Assembly: GCA_019751575.1 (NCBI GenBank)
Contig: JAIENF010000204.1
Location: forward strand, 1 to 5,940
Source: Burkholderiales bacterium
GTDB lineage: Bacteria > Pseudomonadota > Gammaproteobacteria > Burkholderiales > CAIKXV01
Direction: 5' to 3'
DNA length: 5,940 nt
Every line of letters starts with the position of its first letter. The stretch's first letter is position 1. The translations under genes were made by a program, and so were the position numbers. The notes under the pieces were generated by a model that saw only the letters and a program-made list of their open reading frames with translations, was not told the DNA's origin and searched no databases. Below, piece after piece: positions 1-5,940 of this stretch.

Positions 1-546
1 CTCGTCCTCCGCCTCGAAGCCGGCCAGCAGCTTCAGGGGGGCATCCTCGACCAGCGCGTCGTCGAATCGGCGTGCGATCCGCCACAACCGTCGTCCGCGC
101 GCCTGCAGCAGGAACACGTCGTAGGAATCGACATGCGGTCCGACGCCGCCCCCGGGCGACGCATCGCTGACCATCAGGTCGTCTCGACGCGCGACCGGTA
201 TGAACGCGAACGCGTCCAGCACCGGTTGCACCTGCGGCTGGTGCAGGTTGACGCCCTGCACCAGCAAGGTCGCATCCGGTCGCTCGAGCCGTGCCAGCTG
301 GCGGCTGGCCAGCGGTCCGTGTTCGACCCGGTAGCGGTCGCCATCGCGGCGGTGCACATGCGAGATCAGCCGGCTTTCGACATCGTCGCGCCGGGCCAGC
401 GCCGCGAGCCGGGAACGCGGCAGCCCGTCACGGAAACCGGGGAAAGCCCCGCGCACGAGCAGGGGCTCCTTCTGCCAGTGGTCGCGCAGGAAGCGGGCTG
501 CATCGAGGCCACGCGGCCAGTGCAGGGGCAGTGCAGGTTTGGTCAT
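1..546 (-). CDS. roxA: Ribosomal protein uL16 3-hydroxylase (cupin/JmjC-like), N-terminal part, cut by window edge
   Basis: This is a 2-oxoglutarate/Fe(II)-dependent oxygenase of the YcfD/RoxA family, which in E. coli hydroxylates an arginine of ribosomal protein uL16 (L16) in the cytoplasm. Reading the minus strand from the ATG at 546-544 gives 182 codons with no stop before the left edge. The family pattern is clear: an N-terminal FLRDHWQKEPLLVRGAFPGF segment (residues 19-38), DDLMVS (122-127), then PGGGVGPHVDSYDVFLLQ (131-148). The last contains the HxD iron-ligand pair H138 and D140, matching H125/D127 of E. coli YcfD, and GRRLWRI follows. The third iron ligand, a His equivalent to E. coli H187, and the C-terminal dimerisation and winged-helix part lie outside the window. 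The start has a good Shine-Dalgarno (AAGGGA, complement of 552-557) 5 nt upstream. The gene is divergent from bcp. I am sure of the family; the uL16 substrate is inferred from it. Confidence 0.92.
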   Translation of the reverse strand, partial: MTKPALPLHWPRGLDAARFLRDHWQKEPLLVRGAFPGFRDGLPRSRLAALARRDDVESRLISHVHRRDGDRYRVEHGPLASRQLARLERPDATLLVQGVNLHQPQVQPVLDAFAFIPVARRDDLMVSDASPGGGVGPHVDSYDVFLLQARGRRLWRIARRFDDALVEDAPLKLLAGFEAEDE

Positions 547-555
547 CGTCTTCCC

Positions 556-586
556 TTGATCTGGTGCCCGCACAGGGCGCTACAAT
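556..586 (+). promoter_or_regulatory. Sigma70-type promoter for bcp
   Basis: A -35 box TTGATC (556-561, four of six consensus bases) lies 19 bp before a -10 box TACAAT (581-586, five of six). The spacer is slightly long. Transcription would start near 592-594, about 37 nt before the bcp ATG. This rules out the in-frame start codons further upstream, which would lie antisense to roxA. It sits in the 83-bp divergent gap, and its -35 box overlaps the roxA ribosome-binding region, so the two genes may interfere. I see no convincing roxA promoter on the other strand. Confidence 0.6.
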
Positions 587-629
587 CCGCGCGAATGCCT
601 CCACGAGACCGACCAGGATCCGTTTCGCG

Positions 630-1118
630 ATGTTGCAGCCCGGTGACACCGCTCCGCCGTTCGAGCTTCCCGATGCCGACCTCGAGGTGGTCGCGCTCGA
701 ACAGTTCATCGGCCGCAGTGCGGTGGTCCTGTATTTCTACCCCAAGGATGACACACCCGGCTGCACGATCGAAGCGGTGGAGTTCAGCGAGCGGCTCGAC
801 GAATTCGAGAAGGCGGGCGCGACCGTGCTCGGCGTCAGCAGGGACGATGTCGAAAGCCACGGCTGCTTCCGCGACCGGCACGGACTGGCGGTGCGCCTGC
901 TCTCCGATGTCGACCTCGACGCGGCGCGCGCCTACGGCGTCACCCAGGAAAAGCCGGTGGCCAGCGTCGATGGCGTGCCGCGTACCCGTACTGCCGTGCA
1001 GCGTTCGACCTTCCTGATCGACCGGGCGGGAATCGTGCGCGCAGCGCTGTACGGCGTGGGTGCGCGCGGACATGCGGCCGAGATGCTCGAGCGGGTCCTG
1101 CAGTTGCCGGCGCCCTGA
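630..1118 (+). CDS. bcp: Thioredoxin-dependent thiol peroxidase, Bcp/PrxQ family peroxiredoxin
   Basis: A 162-residue cytoplasmic peroxiredoxin, the usual length for Bcp/PrxQ, that reduces H2O2 and organic hydroperoxides using thioredoxin-type reductants. The active-site block YPKDDTPGC (residues 37-45) carries T42 and the peroxidatic cysteine C45. A conserved active-site arginine fits R125 in RSTFLID. GVSRDDVESH (68-77) and LLSDVDLDAARAYGV (90-104) are also family-typical. The E. coli-type resolving cysteine five residues after C45 is absent (V50). The only other cysteine is C79, in the region of helix alpha3, where PrxQ enzymes such as that of Xylella fastidiosa keep their resolving cysteine. 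The frame is open far upstream, but the ATG at 630 follows AGGA (615-618), lies just after the predicted promoter and gives the expected N-terminus (MLQPGDTAPPFEL). slyD follows 86 bp downstream on the same strand. Confidence 0.95.
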   Translation: MLQPGDTAPPFELPDADLEVVALEQFIGRSAVVLYFYPKDDTPGCTIEAVEFSERLDEFEKAGATVLGVSRDDVESHGCFRDRHGLAVRLLSDVDLDAARAYGVTQEKPVASVDGVPRTRTAVQRSTFLIDRAGIVRAALYGVGARGHAAEMLERVLQLPAP

Positions 1119-1133
1119 GGCTGCACGTACTAT
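1104..1133 (+). promoter_or_regulatory. Possible sigma70-type promoter for slyD
   Basis: TTGCCG (1104-1109), inside the last codons of bcp, is followed after 18 bp by TACTAT (1128-1133), which matches four of six -10 consensus bases. Transcription would start near 1140, giving slyD a leader of about 65 nt. The boxes are only moderate matches, so slyD could instead be read through from bcp. Confidence 0.35.
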
Positions 1134-1144
1134 CCTCGCCCCCT

Positions 1145-1159
1145 CCCGGGCCGCCCGGG
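1145..1159 (+). other. Short GC-only hairpin between bcp and slyD
   Basis: CCCGGG at 1145-1150 and again at 1154-1159 can pair as a 6-bp stem with a 3-nt CCG loop. No T-run follows, so it is not a standard intrinsic terminator. It may be a leader structure or a chance fold in GC-rich DNA. Confidence 0.3.
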
Positions 1160-1165
1160 CGACAG

Positions 1166-1195
1166 CGACCACCCCCGACCCCCTCCGACCACCGG
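1166..1195 (+). repeat. Three imperfect tandem 10-mers (CGACCNCCNN) in the slyD leader
   Basis: CGACCACCCC (1166-1175), CGACCCCCTC (1176-1185) and CGACCACCGG (1186-1195) follow head to tail, each starting with CGACC at exact 10-nt spacing. Units 1 and 2 match at 8 of 10 positions, as do units 1 and 3. The stretch is very C-rich and G-poor and lies directly before the slyD start. It may be a small slippage repeat, a protein-binding array on one helix face, or a C-rich RNA site. Its function is unknown. Confidence 0.5.
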
Positions 1196-1204
1196 ACACC
1201 CGCC

Positions 1205-1687
1205 ATGCAGATCGCGAAGAACACCGTCGTCTCCCTCCGTTACCGCCTGTTCGATGATGCGGATGCACTGCTCGAGGACGCGCAGCAGATCGACTACCTC
1301 CACGGCGGCTTCGGCCAGATCTTCGAGGATGTCGAGTCGGCGCTCGAAGGCAAGGGCGTGGGCGACGCCGTGCTGGTCGAACTGCCGGCGGCGCGTGCAT
1401 TCGGCGACGTCGATCCCGCACTCGCGCGCAGCGAGCCGCGCGACCGCTTCCCGCCGGAGGTGAAGGTCGGCATGCAGTTCGAAGGGGCCGCGCCCGACGG
1501 CCACCACAGTGCGATCTATCGGGTGGTCTCGATGGACGCCGACACCGTTACCGTCGACGGCAACCATCCGCTGGCCGGCCGCGCACTGCGCTTCGACTGC
1601 ACGGTGCTGTCGGTACGCAAGGCCACGCGTGAAGAGATGACCCATGGCCACGCGCACGGCGCGCATGGCCACGACCACGGGCACTGA
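1205..1687 (+). CDS. slyD: FKBP-type peptidyl-prolyl cis-trans isomerase SlyD, short His-rich tail
   Basis: A 160-residue cytoplasmic prolyl isomerase and folding helper of the SlyD family. It starts MQIAKNTVVSLRYRL, the typical SlyD first strand, followed by DYLHGGFGQIFEDVESALEG (about residues 30-49), an FKBP core segment. The insert-in-flap chaperone domain follows (about 65-125, including AFGDVDPAL and VGMQFEG). The core resumes with VDGNHPLAGRALRFDCTV, where DGNHPLAG is highly family-specific. The C-terminus is a metal-binding-like tail, HGHAHGAHGHDHGH (147-160), with seven histidines in 14 residues and no cysteine. E. coli SlyD has a much longer His/Cys-rich tail that binds nickel and serves hydrogenase maturation, so metal handling here is probably reduced. 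The ATG at 1205 has only a weak GGA ribosome site (1194-1196). slyD converges with mutS, with 18 bp between the stops. Confidence 0.95.
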   Translation: MQIAKNTVVSLRYRLFDDADALLEDAQQIDYLHGGFGQIFEDVESALEGKGVGDAVLVELPAARAFGDVDPALARSEPRDRFPPEVKVGMQFEGAAPDGHHSAIYRVVSMDADTVTVDGNHPLAGRALRFDCTVLSVRKATREEMTHGHAHGAHGHDHGH

Positions 1688-1690
1688 CCG

Positions 1691-1707
1691 GAGCCCGCAG
1701 CCGGCTC
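1691..1707. terminator. Weak hairpin between the converging slyD and mutS genes
   Basis: GAGCC (1691-1695) can pair with GGCTC (1703-1707) around a 7-nt loop, in the 18-bp gap plus the mutS stop codon. The stem is short and no T-run follows on either strand. It is at best a weak bidirectional terminator; Rho-dependent ending or overlapping antisense transcripts are equally possible. Confidence 0.25.
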
Positions 1708-4345
1708 AGCGGCGCAGCGGCGCGGCGAGTTCCGCGAGGCGGTAGGCGAGGTCGAGTGCCTCGCGCGGGCTCAGCCGGTCCGGATCGATCGAGCGCAGCG
1801 CGTCCAGCAGGGCGGGCAGTGCCGGGTCTTCCGCGGGCGCATGGGTTTCCGGCGGGCTGGCCGGGGCAACCGGCGCGATCGGGCGGAACAGGTCGGGCGT
1901 CTCGCCTGCGCCCACCGACTGCTGCTCGAGCTCGTGCAGGCGCGCGCGTGCGGCGCGCATCACCGGTGCCGGCATGCCGGCCAGTTGCGCGACCTGCAGG
2001 CCATAGCTGCGGCTCGCCGGGCCGTCGTTCACGGCGTGCAGGAAGACGATGCGTTCCGCATGCTCGACCGCATCGAGGTGCACGTTGGCCACGGCAGGCA
2101 GTTCGTCGGCGAGCCGGGTGAGTTCGAAGTAGTGGGTGGCGAACAGCGTGAAGCTGCCCACCTCGCGCGCCAGGTGCCGCGCGATCGCCCAGGCCAGCGC
2201 CAGGCCGTCGAAGGTCGAGGTGCCGCGTCCGATCTCGTCCATCAGGACCAGGCTCGATGCGGTGGCGTTGTGCAGGATGTTCGATGCCTCGGTCATCTCG
2301 ACCATGAAGGTCGAGCGTCCGCCCGCGAGGTCGTCGGCGGCACCGATGCGGGTGAAGATCTGGTCGACCGGTCCGATGCGCGCATGGGTCGCGGGCACGA
2401 AGGAACCGATGTGCGCGAGCAGCACGATCAGCGCGACCTGGCGCATGTAGGTCGACTTGCCGCCCATGTTCGGCCCGGTGATCAGCAGCAGGCGCCGGCC
2501 GGGGACGAGGCGGCAGTCGTTGGCGACGAAGGCCTCCACGCCCTGTTCGACGATCGGATGGCGTCCGCCGCCGATCTCGATCACGGCTTCGTCGGTGAAC
2601 TGCGGGGCGGCCCAGTCCAGCGAGCGGGCGCGTTCGGCGAAGGTCGACAGCACGTCGAGTTCGGCCACGGTGGCGCCGATCGCCTGCAGCAGCGGCACGT
2701 CCGGCGCGAGCGCGGCGAGCAGGGCCTCGAACAGCAGCCGCTCGCGCGCGGCCGCGCGGTCGTTGGCCGAAAGGTAGCGGTCTTCAAACGCCTTCAGCTC
2801 CGGCGTGATGTAGCGCTCGGCGTTCTTCGTGGTCTGCCGGCGCCGGTAGTCGTCGGGTACGCGCCCGGATTGCGCCTGGCTCACCTCGATGAAGAAGCCG
2901 TGTACCCTGTTGAACTCGACGCGCAGGGTGGTGATGCCGGTCCGTTCGCGCTCGCGCGCCTCGAGCTCGAGCAGGAAGCGATCGGCGCCGGTCTGCAGTT
3001 CGCGCAGCTCGTCGAGTTCGGCGTCGAAGCCCGCTGCGATGATGCCGCCATCGCGCAGCTGCGCCTTCGGTTCCGGCGCCAGCTGTTCATGCAGCAGTCG
3101 GGCCGGGCGCTCCGGGATCGCCAGTCCGGAGGCCAGCGTGCACAGCCGCGGCGCGCCGCATCCGGCCAGGGTCGCGGCGAGTGCAGGCAGCAGCTGCAGG
3201 CTGTCGCGCAGGGCCGCCAGTTCCTTCGGCCGCACGTTGCCGAGCGCGATGCGTGCGGCGATGCGCTCGATGTCGGCGCACTGCGACAGGCCGTCGCGCA
3301 GGTCGGGCGTGCCGGCGAACGCCCGGTCGGCAAGCTCGCCGACCGCTGCATGGCGGTGTGCAAGGCAGTCGCGGTCGCGCAACGGTGCATGCAGCCAGCG
3401 GCGCAGCAGGCGGCTGCCCATCGCGGTGCTGCTGGTGTCGAGCAGCGACAGCAGCGTCGGTGACGGCTCGCCGCGCAGGGTCTCGGCGATCTCGAGGTTG
3501 CGCCGGGTCGCCGGATCGATGCGCACCAGGTCGGATGGCGCCTCGACGCGCAACTGCTGCAGGTGCGCCAGCGCCGCGTCCTGGGTCGCGCGCGCATAGC
3601 GCAGCAGCGCGCCGGCGGCACCGAGCCCGGCGGTCAGCCGCTCCGCGCCGAAGCCGGACAGGTCGCGCGTGCCGAACTGTTCGCACAGCGCGCGGCGCGC
3701 GGTGTCGCCGTCGAAATGCCAGGGGGGCAGGCGGCGCAGGGCCACCGGTGCGCCGCTGCCCGGTCCGCACTCGACGGCTGCAGCCAGCGCGGCGGACAGG
3801 TCGTCCGGCACCAGCAGTTCGGCCGGACGCAGGCGTTCCAGTTCGCCCTGTACGCCACTGGCCGGCAGTTCGGTCACCATGAAGCGGCCGGCGGCGAGGT
3901 CGAGGCTGGCGATGCCCGCCAGCGGGCCCGCTGTCCACAGGGCTGCGAGCAGTGCCTCGCGCCGGTCTTCCAGCAGCGTGCTTTCAGTGAGCGTGCCCGG
4001 GGTCACCACCCGCGTCACCCGGCGTTCGACCGGCCCCTTCGAGGTGGCCGGGTCGCCGATCTGTTCGCAGATCGCCACCGACTCGCCGAGCTTCATCAGC
4101 CGCGCGAGGTACTGGTCGACCGCATGGTAGGGCACGCCGGCCATCGGGATCGGCTCGCCGCCGGACGCGCCGCGGCGGGTGAGCGTGATGTCGAGCAGGC
4201 GCGCCGCCTTGCGCGCATCGTCGAAGAACAGCTCGTAGAAGTCGCCCATCCGGTAGAACAGCAGCACGTCCGGATGCCCGGCCTTGATGCCCAGGTACTG
4301 GGCCATCATGGGGGTGTGGGGCGAAGCGGGCTTGTTCGACTTCAA
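1706..4345 (-). CDS. mutS: DNA mismatch repair protein MutS (TTG start)
   Basis: MutS recognises mismatches and small loops in newly replicated DNA and, with MutL, starts strand-specific repair. The 879-residue product has the full family layout, close to the 853 residues of E. coli. It contains HTPMMAQYL (10-18) and the mismatch-reading GDFYELF with F36 and E38. The lever and clamp region includes [14 protein letters not shown] (about 476-489). The ATPase has Walker A GPNMGGKS (624-631), [14 protein letters not shown] (678-691), Walker B LVLMDE (699-704) and the switch histidine in ATHYFE (H738). The C-terminal tetramerisation segment includes [17 protein letters not shown] (854-870). The frame stays open to an ATG at 4486, but that extension is Arg/Pro-rich and not MutS-like. 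The TTG at 4345 follows a CAGG ribosome site with 7-nt spacing and places F36 and E38 exactly at E. coli numbering. No frameshift or missing key residue is seen. Confidence 0.97.
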   Translation of the reverse strand: MKSNKPASPHTPMMAQYLGIKAGHPDVLLFYRMGDFYELFFDDARKAARLLDITLTRRGASGGEPIPMAGVPYHAVDQYLARLMKLGESVAICEQIGDPATSKGPVERRVTRVVTPGTLTESTLLEDRREALLAALWTAGPLAGIASLDLAAGRFMVTELPASGVQGELERLRPAELLVPDDLSAALAAAVECGPGSGAPVALRRLPPWHFDGDTARRALCEQFGTRDLSGFGAERLTAGLGAAGALLRYARATQDAALAHLQQLRVEAPSDLVRIDPATRRNLEIAETLRGEPSPTLLSLLDTSSTAMGSRLLRRWLHAPLRDRDCLAHRHAAVGELADRAFAGTPDLRDGLSQCADIERIAARIALGNVRPKELAALRDSLQLLPALAATLAGCGAPRLCTLASGLAIPERPARLLHEQLAPEPKAQLRDGGIIAAGFDAELDELRELQTGADRFLLELEARERERTGITTLRVEFNRVHGFFIEVSQAQSGRVPDDYRRRQTTKNAERYITPELKAFEDRYLSANDRAAARERLLFEALLAALAPDVPLLQAIGATVAELDVLSTFAERARSLDWAAPQFTDEAVIEIGGGRHPIVEQGVEAFVANDCRLVPGRRLLLITGPNMGGKSTYMRQVALIVLLAHIGSFVPATHARIGPVDQIFTRIGAADDLAGGRSTFMVEMTEASNILHNATASSLVLMDEIGRGTSTFDGLALAWAIARHLAREVGSFTLFATHYFELTRLADELPAVANVHLDAVEHAERIVFLHAVNDGPASRSYGLQVAQLAGMPAPVMRAARARLHELEQQSVGAGETPDLFRPIAPVAPASPPETHAPAEDPALPALLDALRSIDPDRLSPREALDLAYRLAELAAPLRR

Positions 4346-4356
4346 TCGGGGACCTG
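4343..4356 (-). promoter_or_regulatory. Ribosome-binding site and TTG start of mutS
   Basis: On the minus strand CAGG (complement of 4353-4356) sits 7 nt before TTG (4345-4343), which is followed by AAGTCGAACAAG. This is ideal Shine-Dalgarno spacing. The ATG pair 11-12 codons downstream lacks such a site and would remove the conserved HTP that precedes it. The site therefore decides the start in favour of TTG. Confidence 0.7.
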
Positions 4357-4435
4357 TCAGTCTGTCTGGTGCGGAAACGTGCAGCGCGTCCGTGTGCAAG
4401 GGCCGCCTGGCGCGGCAGGCTCCGGCGCGGCGCCT

Positions 4436-4441
4436 AGTGTA
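4436..4441 (-). promoter_or_regulatory. Possible -10 element of the mutS promoter
   Basis: On the minus strand the sequence GGTTACACTAGG contains TACACT (complement of 4436-4441), matching four of six -10 consensus bases. It stands out in otherwise GC-saturated DNA. No clear -35 box lies 16-18 bp upstream. If used, it gives mutS a leader of about 85 nt. Confidence 0.35.
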
Positions 4442-4510
4442 ACCATCCCGTGCCCCCACCCAGCGCCAGGACGGCGCCATGGACAAGACGTCGGCCGCCG
4501 CCGGGCCGCC

Positions 4511-4537
4511 TAAAGCGGCCGGTTTCGATGCCGATAA
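4511..4537 (+). promoter_or_regulatory. Sigma28 (FliA) flagellar promoter driving aer
   Basis: TAAA (4511-4514), exactly 15 nt (4515-4529) and GCCGATAA (4530-4537) match the established FliA/sigma28 consensus TAAA-N15-GCCGATAA at every defined position. The orientation is toward aer, and transcription would begin near 4543-4546. Sigma28 drives late flagellar and chemotaxis genes, and E. coli aer is known to be FliA-dependent, so the context agrees. The predicted leader is about 140 nt, which is long for this class. Confidence 0.88.
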
Positions 4538-4544
4538 CAGGGCA

Positions 4545-4666
4545 GGACCGGTGCGGTCCGGAGGGGCTGTCCCCGGTCACCCGACGAGTCGTGGCCGTGG
4601 CGCACGGCCAGGGTTTCAACCGCCGGCGGCGCCGCGGCGCCCACGGCACCCGGCCAGCATGCCGGG
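4545..4666 (+). other. Structured 5' leader of the aer transcript: serial hairpins
   Basis: Perfect inverted repeats occur in series. GGACCG/CGGTCC (4545-4559, 6-bp stem, 3-nt loop) lies at or next to the predicted transcript start. GGGG/CCCC (4563-4574) has a 4-nt loop. TGGCCGTG/CACGGCCA (4592-4610) has an 8-bp stem and 3-nt loop. CCCGGC/GCCGGG (4649-4666) has a 6-bp stem and 6-nt loop and ends 10 nt before the ribosome site. No T-run follows any of them. They could stabilise the mRNA or modulate translation, but GC-rich DNA produces such stems often. Confidence 0.4.
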
Positions 4667-4685
4667 CATCAGAGCAGAGGTTGCG

Positions 4686-5940
4686 ATGCGCAACGACCCG
4701 CATGTCACCGACGTCGAGACGCCGGTGCCGGACGGCCGGTTCATATACAGCCGGACCGACCTCGACGGCACCATCGTCGCCGCCAACGACCTGTTCGTCG
4801 AGCTGTCGGGCTTCAGTCGCGAGGAACTCGTCGGCAAGCCGCACAACATCGTGCGCCATCCGGACGTGCCGAAGGAGGCGTTCGGCGACCTCTGGCGCTG
4901 CCTGAAGGCGGGCGACCCGTGGTCCGGCTACATCAAGAACCGGCGCAAGGACGGTGGCTACTACTGGGTCCATGCGTTCACCTCGCCGCTGCGCGAGAAC
5001 GGAAAGGTCGTCGGCTACGAATCGGTCCGGCGCAAGGCGCCACGCGACATCGTCGACCGCGTGGCCGACGGCTACCGGCGGCTGAACGCCGGCGCGCCGC
5101 TGGCCGTGGAAAAGGGGCGCCTGGTGCGGAAGGGCACCTTGGGCGCGATCGGCGGCATGGGGCTGGGCACGCGCCTGCGCGGCGTGCTCGGCATCGGCGT
5201 GCTGCTGATGCTGTTCATGTTCGTGCGCAGCCTGGTCGCCCTTTCGGGCATGGAGGGCGGCCTGCCATCGGCACTGCTGGTCGAGCTGTCGGTCGCGTTC
5301 GTGGCGGCGTCGATGCTGTTCGGCTATATCGGGCTTGGCGTGGCGGGCGGGCTGCTGCGCGACCTCGGCCGGCTGCATGAAGCGATGTCGGCGACCCAGC
5401 GCGATGACGACCTGCGTCGCGTCGTGCGCCTGCCGCGCCGCGACGAGGTGGGCCGGATGGCCGACGCGTACAACGCGATGATGGCCAACCTGCAGGCGAT
5501 CCTGATCAACGTGCAGCAGGCGGCCGGCGAGACCGGCGGCCAGTCGCGCTCGGTCGCGACGGCGAGTGGCAGCGTGGCCCGCGAGGCGAGCGCCGTGAGC
5601 GACGCATCGGCGTCGACCGCGGCCGCCGTCGAGCAGGTGACCGTCGCCATCGGCGAAGTCGCCAACAACGTGCAGGAGGCTGCCCAGGCCGCACGCGCCA
5701 GTGCTGCCGATGCACAGCAGGGCATCGACATGTCGCGCCGCGCCGCGCACGACATACGGGCGCTTGCCGATACCGTGCAGCACACCACGACCACCGTCGG
5801 CCGACTGTCCGAGTCGGCCGGGCACATCGGCAAGATCGTCGCGGTGATCTCGGACATCGCCAGCCAGACCAACCTGCTCGCGCTGAATGCGGCGATCGAG
5901 GCGGCGCGCGCCGGTGAACAGGGGCGCGGGTTCGCGGTGG
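4686..5940 (+). CDS. aer: Aer-like PAS aerotaxis/energy-taxis receptor, 3' end cut by window edge
   Basis: This membrane-anchored chemoreceptor senses redox state through FAD in a cytoplasmic PAS domain and signals through CheW/CheA to the flagellar motor. The 418 codons present contain the PAS domain (about 10-118), with N34, R57-H58, D60 and W79 at the same numbers as the E. coli Aer residues linked to FAD binding, in NIVRHPD and [15 protein letters not shown] linker ([14 protein letters not shown]) comes next, then a membrane hairpin of two hydrophobic segments (about 166-186 and 196-224) with a very short loop. A HAMP-like region with DEVG (253-256) follows, then the signalling helix up to [25 protein letters not shown], stopping at the conserved hairpin tip. 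The return helix is outside the window. The ATG at 4686 has AGAGG (4676-4680) 5 nt upstream; the in-frame ATG at 4659 lacks a ribosome site. Expression is probably sigma28-dependent. Confidence 0.95.
   Translation, partial: MRNDPHVTDVETPVPDGRFIYSRTDLDGTIVAANDLFVELSGFSREELVGKPHNIVRHPDVPKEAFGDLWRCLKAGDPWSGYIKNRRKDGGYYWVHAFTSPLRENGKVVGYESVRRKAPRDIVDRVADGYRRLNAGAPLAVEKGRLVRKGTLGAIGGMGLGTRLRGVLGIGVLLMLFMFVRSLVALSGMEGGLPSALLVELSVAFVAASMLFGYIGLGVAGGLLRDLGRLHEAMSATQRDDDLRRVVRLPRRDEVGRMADAYNAMMANLQAILINVQQAAGETGGQSRSVATASGSVAREASAVSDASASTAAAVEQVTVAIGEVANNVQEAAQAARASAADAQQGIDMSRRAAHDIRALADTVQHTTTTVGRLSESAGHIGKIVAVISDIASQTNLLALNAAIEAARAGEQGRGFAV

Larger units (their letters stand above)
4346..4685. other. 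Gene-free divergent region between mutS and aer
   Basis: This 340-bp stretch has no convincing gene; the reading frames crossing it are low-complexity Arg/Ala/Pro/Gly products of GC-rich DNA. On the mutS side it holds a possible -10 element (4436-4441) and a leader of about 85 nt with a short stem (GCCTG 4405-4409 with CAGGC 4416-4420). On the aer side it holds a sigma28 promoter (4511-4537) and a leader of about 140 nt with several perfect short hairpins. No riboswitch consensus was recognised. Confidence 0.7.

Noticed and set aside
291..629. Upstream extension of the bcp frame by 113 codons
   Set aside because: The added residues are Arg/Ala/Gly-rich, antisense to roxA and upstream of the predicted bcp promoter. 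The ATG at 630 gives the usual family N-terminus.
133..1017. Plus-strand open frame covering the roxA antisense and part of bcp in another frame
   Set aside because: It overlaps two well-supported genes, and its composition is low-complexity and unlike any known protein.
543..1421. Minus-strand open frame of 292 codons opposite bcp and slyD
   Set aside because: It is a shadow frame, Arg-rich, without motifs, and spans two real plus-strand genes.
1841..3463. Long open frame (540 codons) on the plus strand, antisense to mutS
   Set aside because: It lies wholly opposite a textbook MutS. Its product is Arg/Ala/Gly/Gln-rich with no recognisable domain, the expected shadow of a GC-rich gene.
4538..4685. 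Cyclic-di-GMP (GEMM) riboswitch in the aer leader
   Set aside because: This was considered because such switches often precede chemotaxis receptor genes. The conserved GACGCAAAGCC and related blocks are absent, so only generic hairpins can be claimed.
4442..4685. Small protein gene between mutS and aer
   Set aside because: The plus-strand frame from 4450 to 4905 runs into aer in the wrong frame and is low-complexity. No start with a good ribosome site and plausible product was found.
4434..5825. Long minus-strand open frame (463 codons) opposite aer
   Set aside because: The His/Arg/Ala-rich product has no family motif, while the plus strand encodes a clear PAS-HAMP-MCP receptor. It also runs across the sigma28 promoter.
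1..5940. Mobile element, CRISPR array, prophage or defence island
   Set aside because: No terminal inverted repeats, transposase or integrase motifs, or regularly spaced long repeats were seen. All space is taken by core genes of uniform composition.

Overview
The window is a GC-rich (well above 60% by eye), densely coded bacterial chromosome segment. It holds five recognisable genes, two of them cut by the window edges. The protein set (RoxA/YcfD-type ribosomal hydroxylase, Bcp/PrxQ, SlyD, MutS, Aer) and the close E. coli residue numbering of MutS and Aer point to a motile, flagellated proteobacterium with an aerobic or microaerobic lifestyle. A high-GC Betaproteobacterium (Rhodocyclales or Burkholderiales-like) or a high-GC Gammaproteobacterium both fit. 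I cannot settle the genus from sequence alone.

Layout from left to right. Positions 1-546 (minus) hold the N-terminal 182 codons of a cupin-fold ribosomal protein uL16 arginine hydroxylase (roxA/ycfD), running off the left edge. A short divergent intergenic region (547-629) carries a good sigma70 promoter for bcp (630-1118, plus), a thiol peroxidase of the Bcp/PrxQ class. After an 86-bp C-rich gap with a tandem decamer comes slyD (1205-1687, plus), an FKBP-type prolyl isomerase with an unusually short His-rich tail. slyD converges on mutS (1706-4345, minus), the mismatch-recognition ATPase, with only 18 bp between stop codons. mutS appears to start at a TTG codon. A 340-bp gene-free stretch (4346-4685) separates mutS from a divergent aer-like redox/energy taxis receptor gene (4686 to beyond 5940, plus), which runs off the right edge.

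The genes are housekeeping or stress functions (peroxide defence, protein folding, mismatch repair, ribosome modification) beside a chemotaxis receptor, and they do not form one pathway. The clearest regulatory signal is an exact match to the flagellar sigma28 (FliA) promoter consensus, TAAA-N15-GCCGATAA, at 4511-4537 upstream of aer. It ties this receptor to the flagellar regulon. The transcript it would start has a leader of about 140 nt with several perfect short hairpins.

I found no mobile element, CRISPR array, tRNA or rRNA, and no previously undescribed system. The items worth a second look are the sigma28 promoter and structured leader of aer, the TTG start of mutS, the cysteine arrangement of the peroxiredoxin, the shortened SlyD tail and the 10-nt tandem repeat before slyD.
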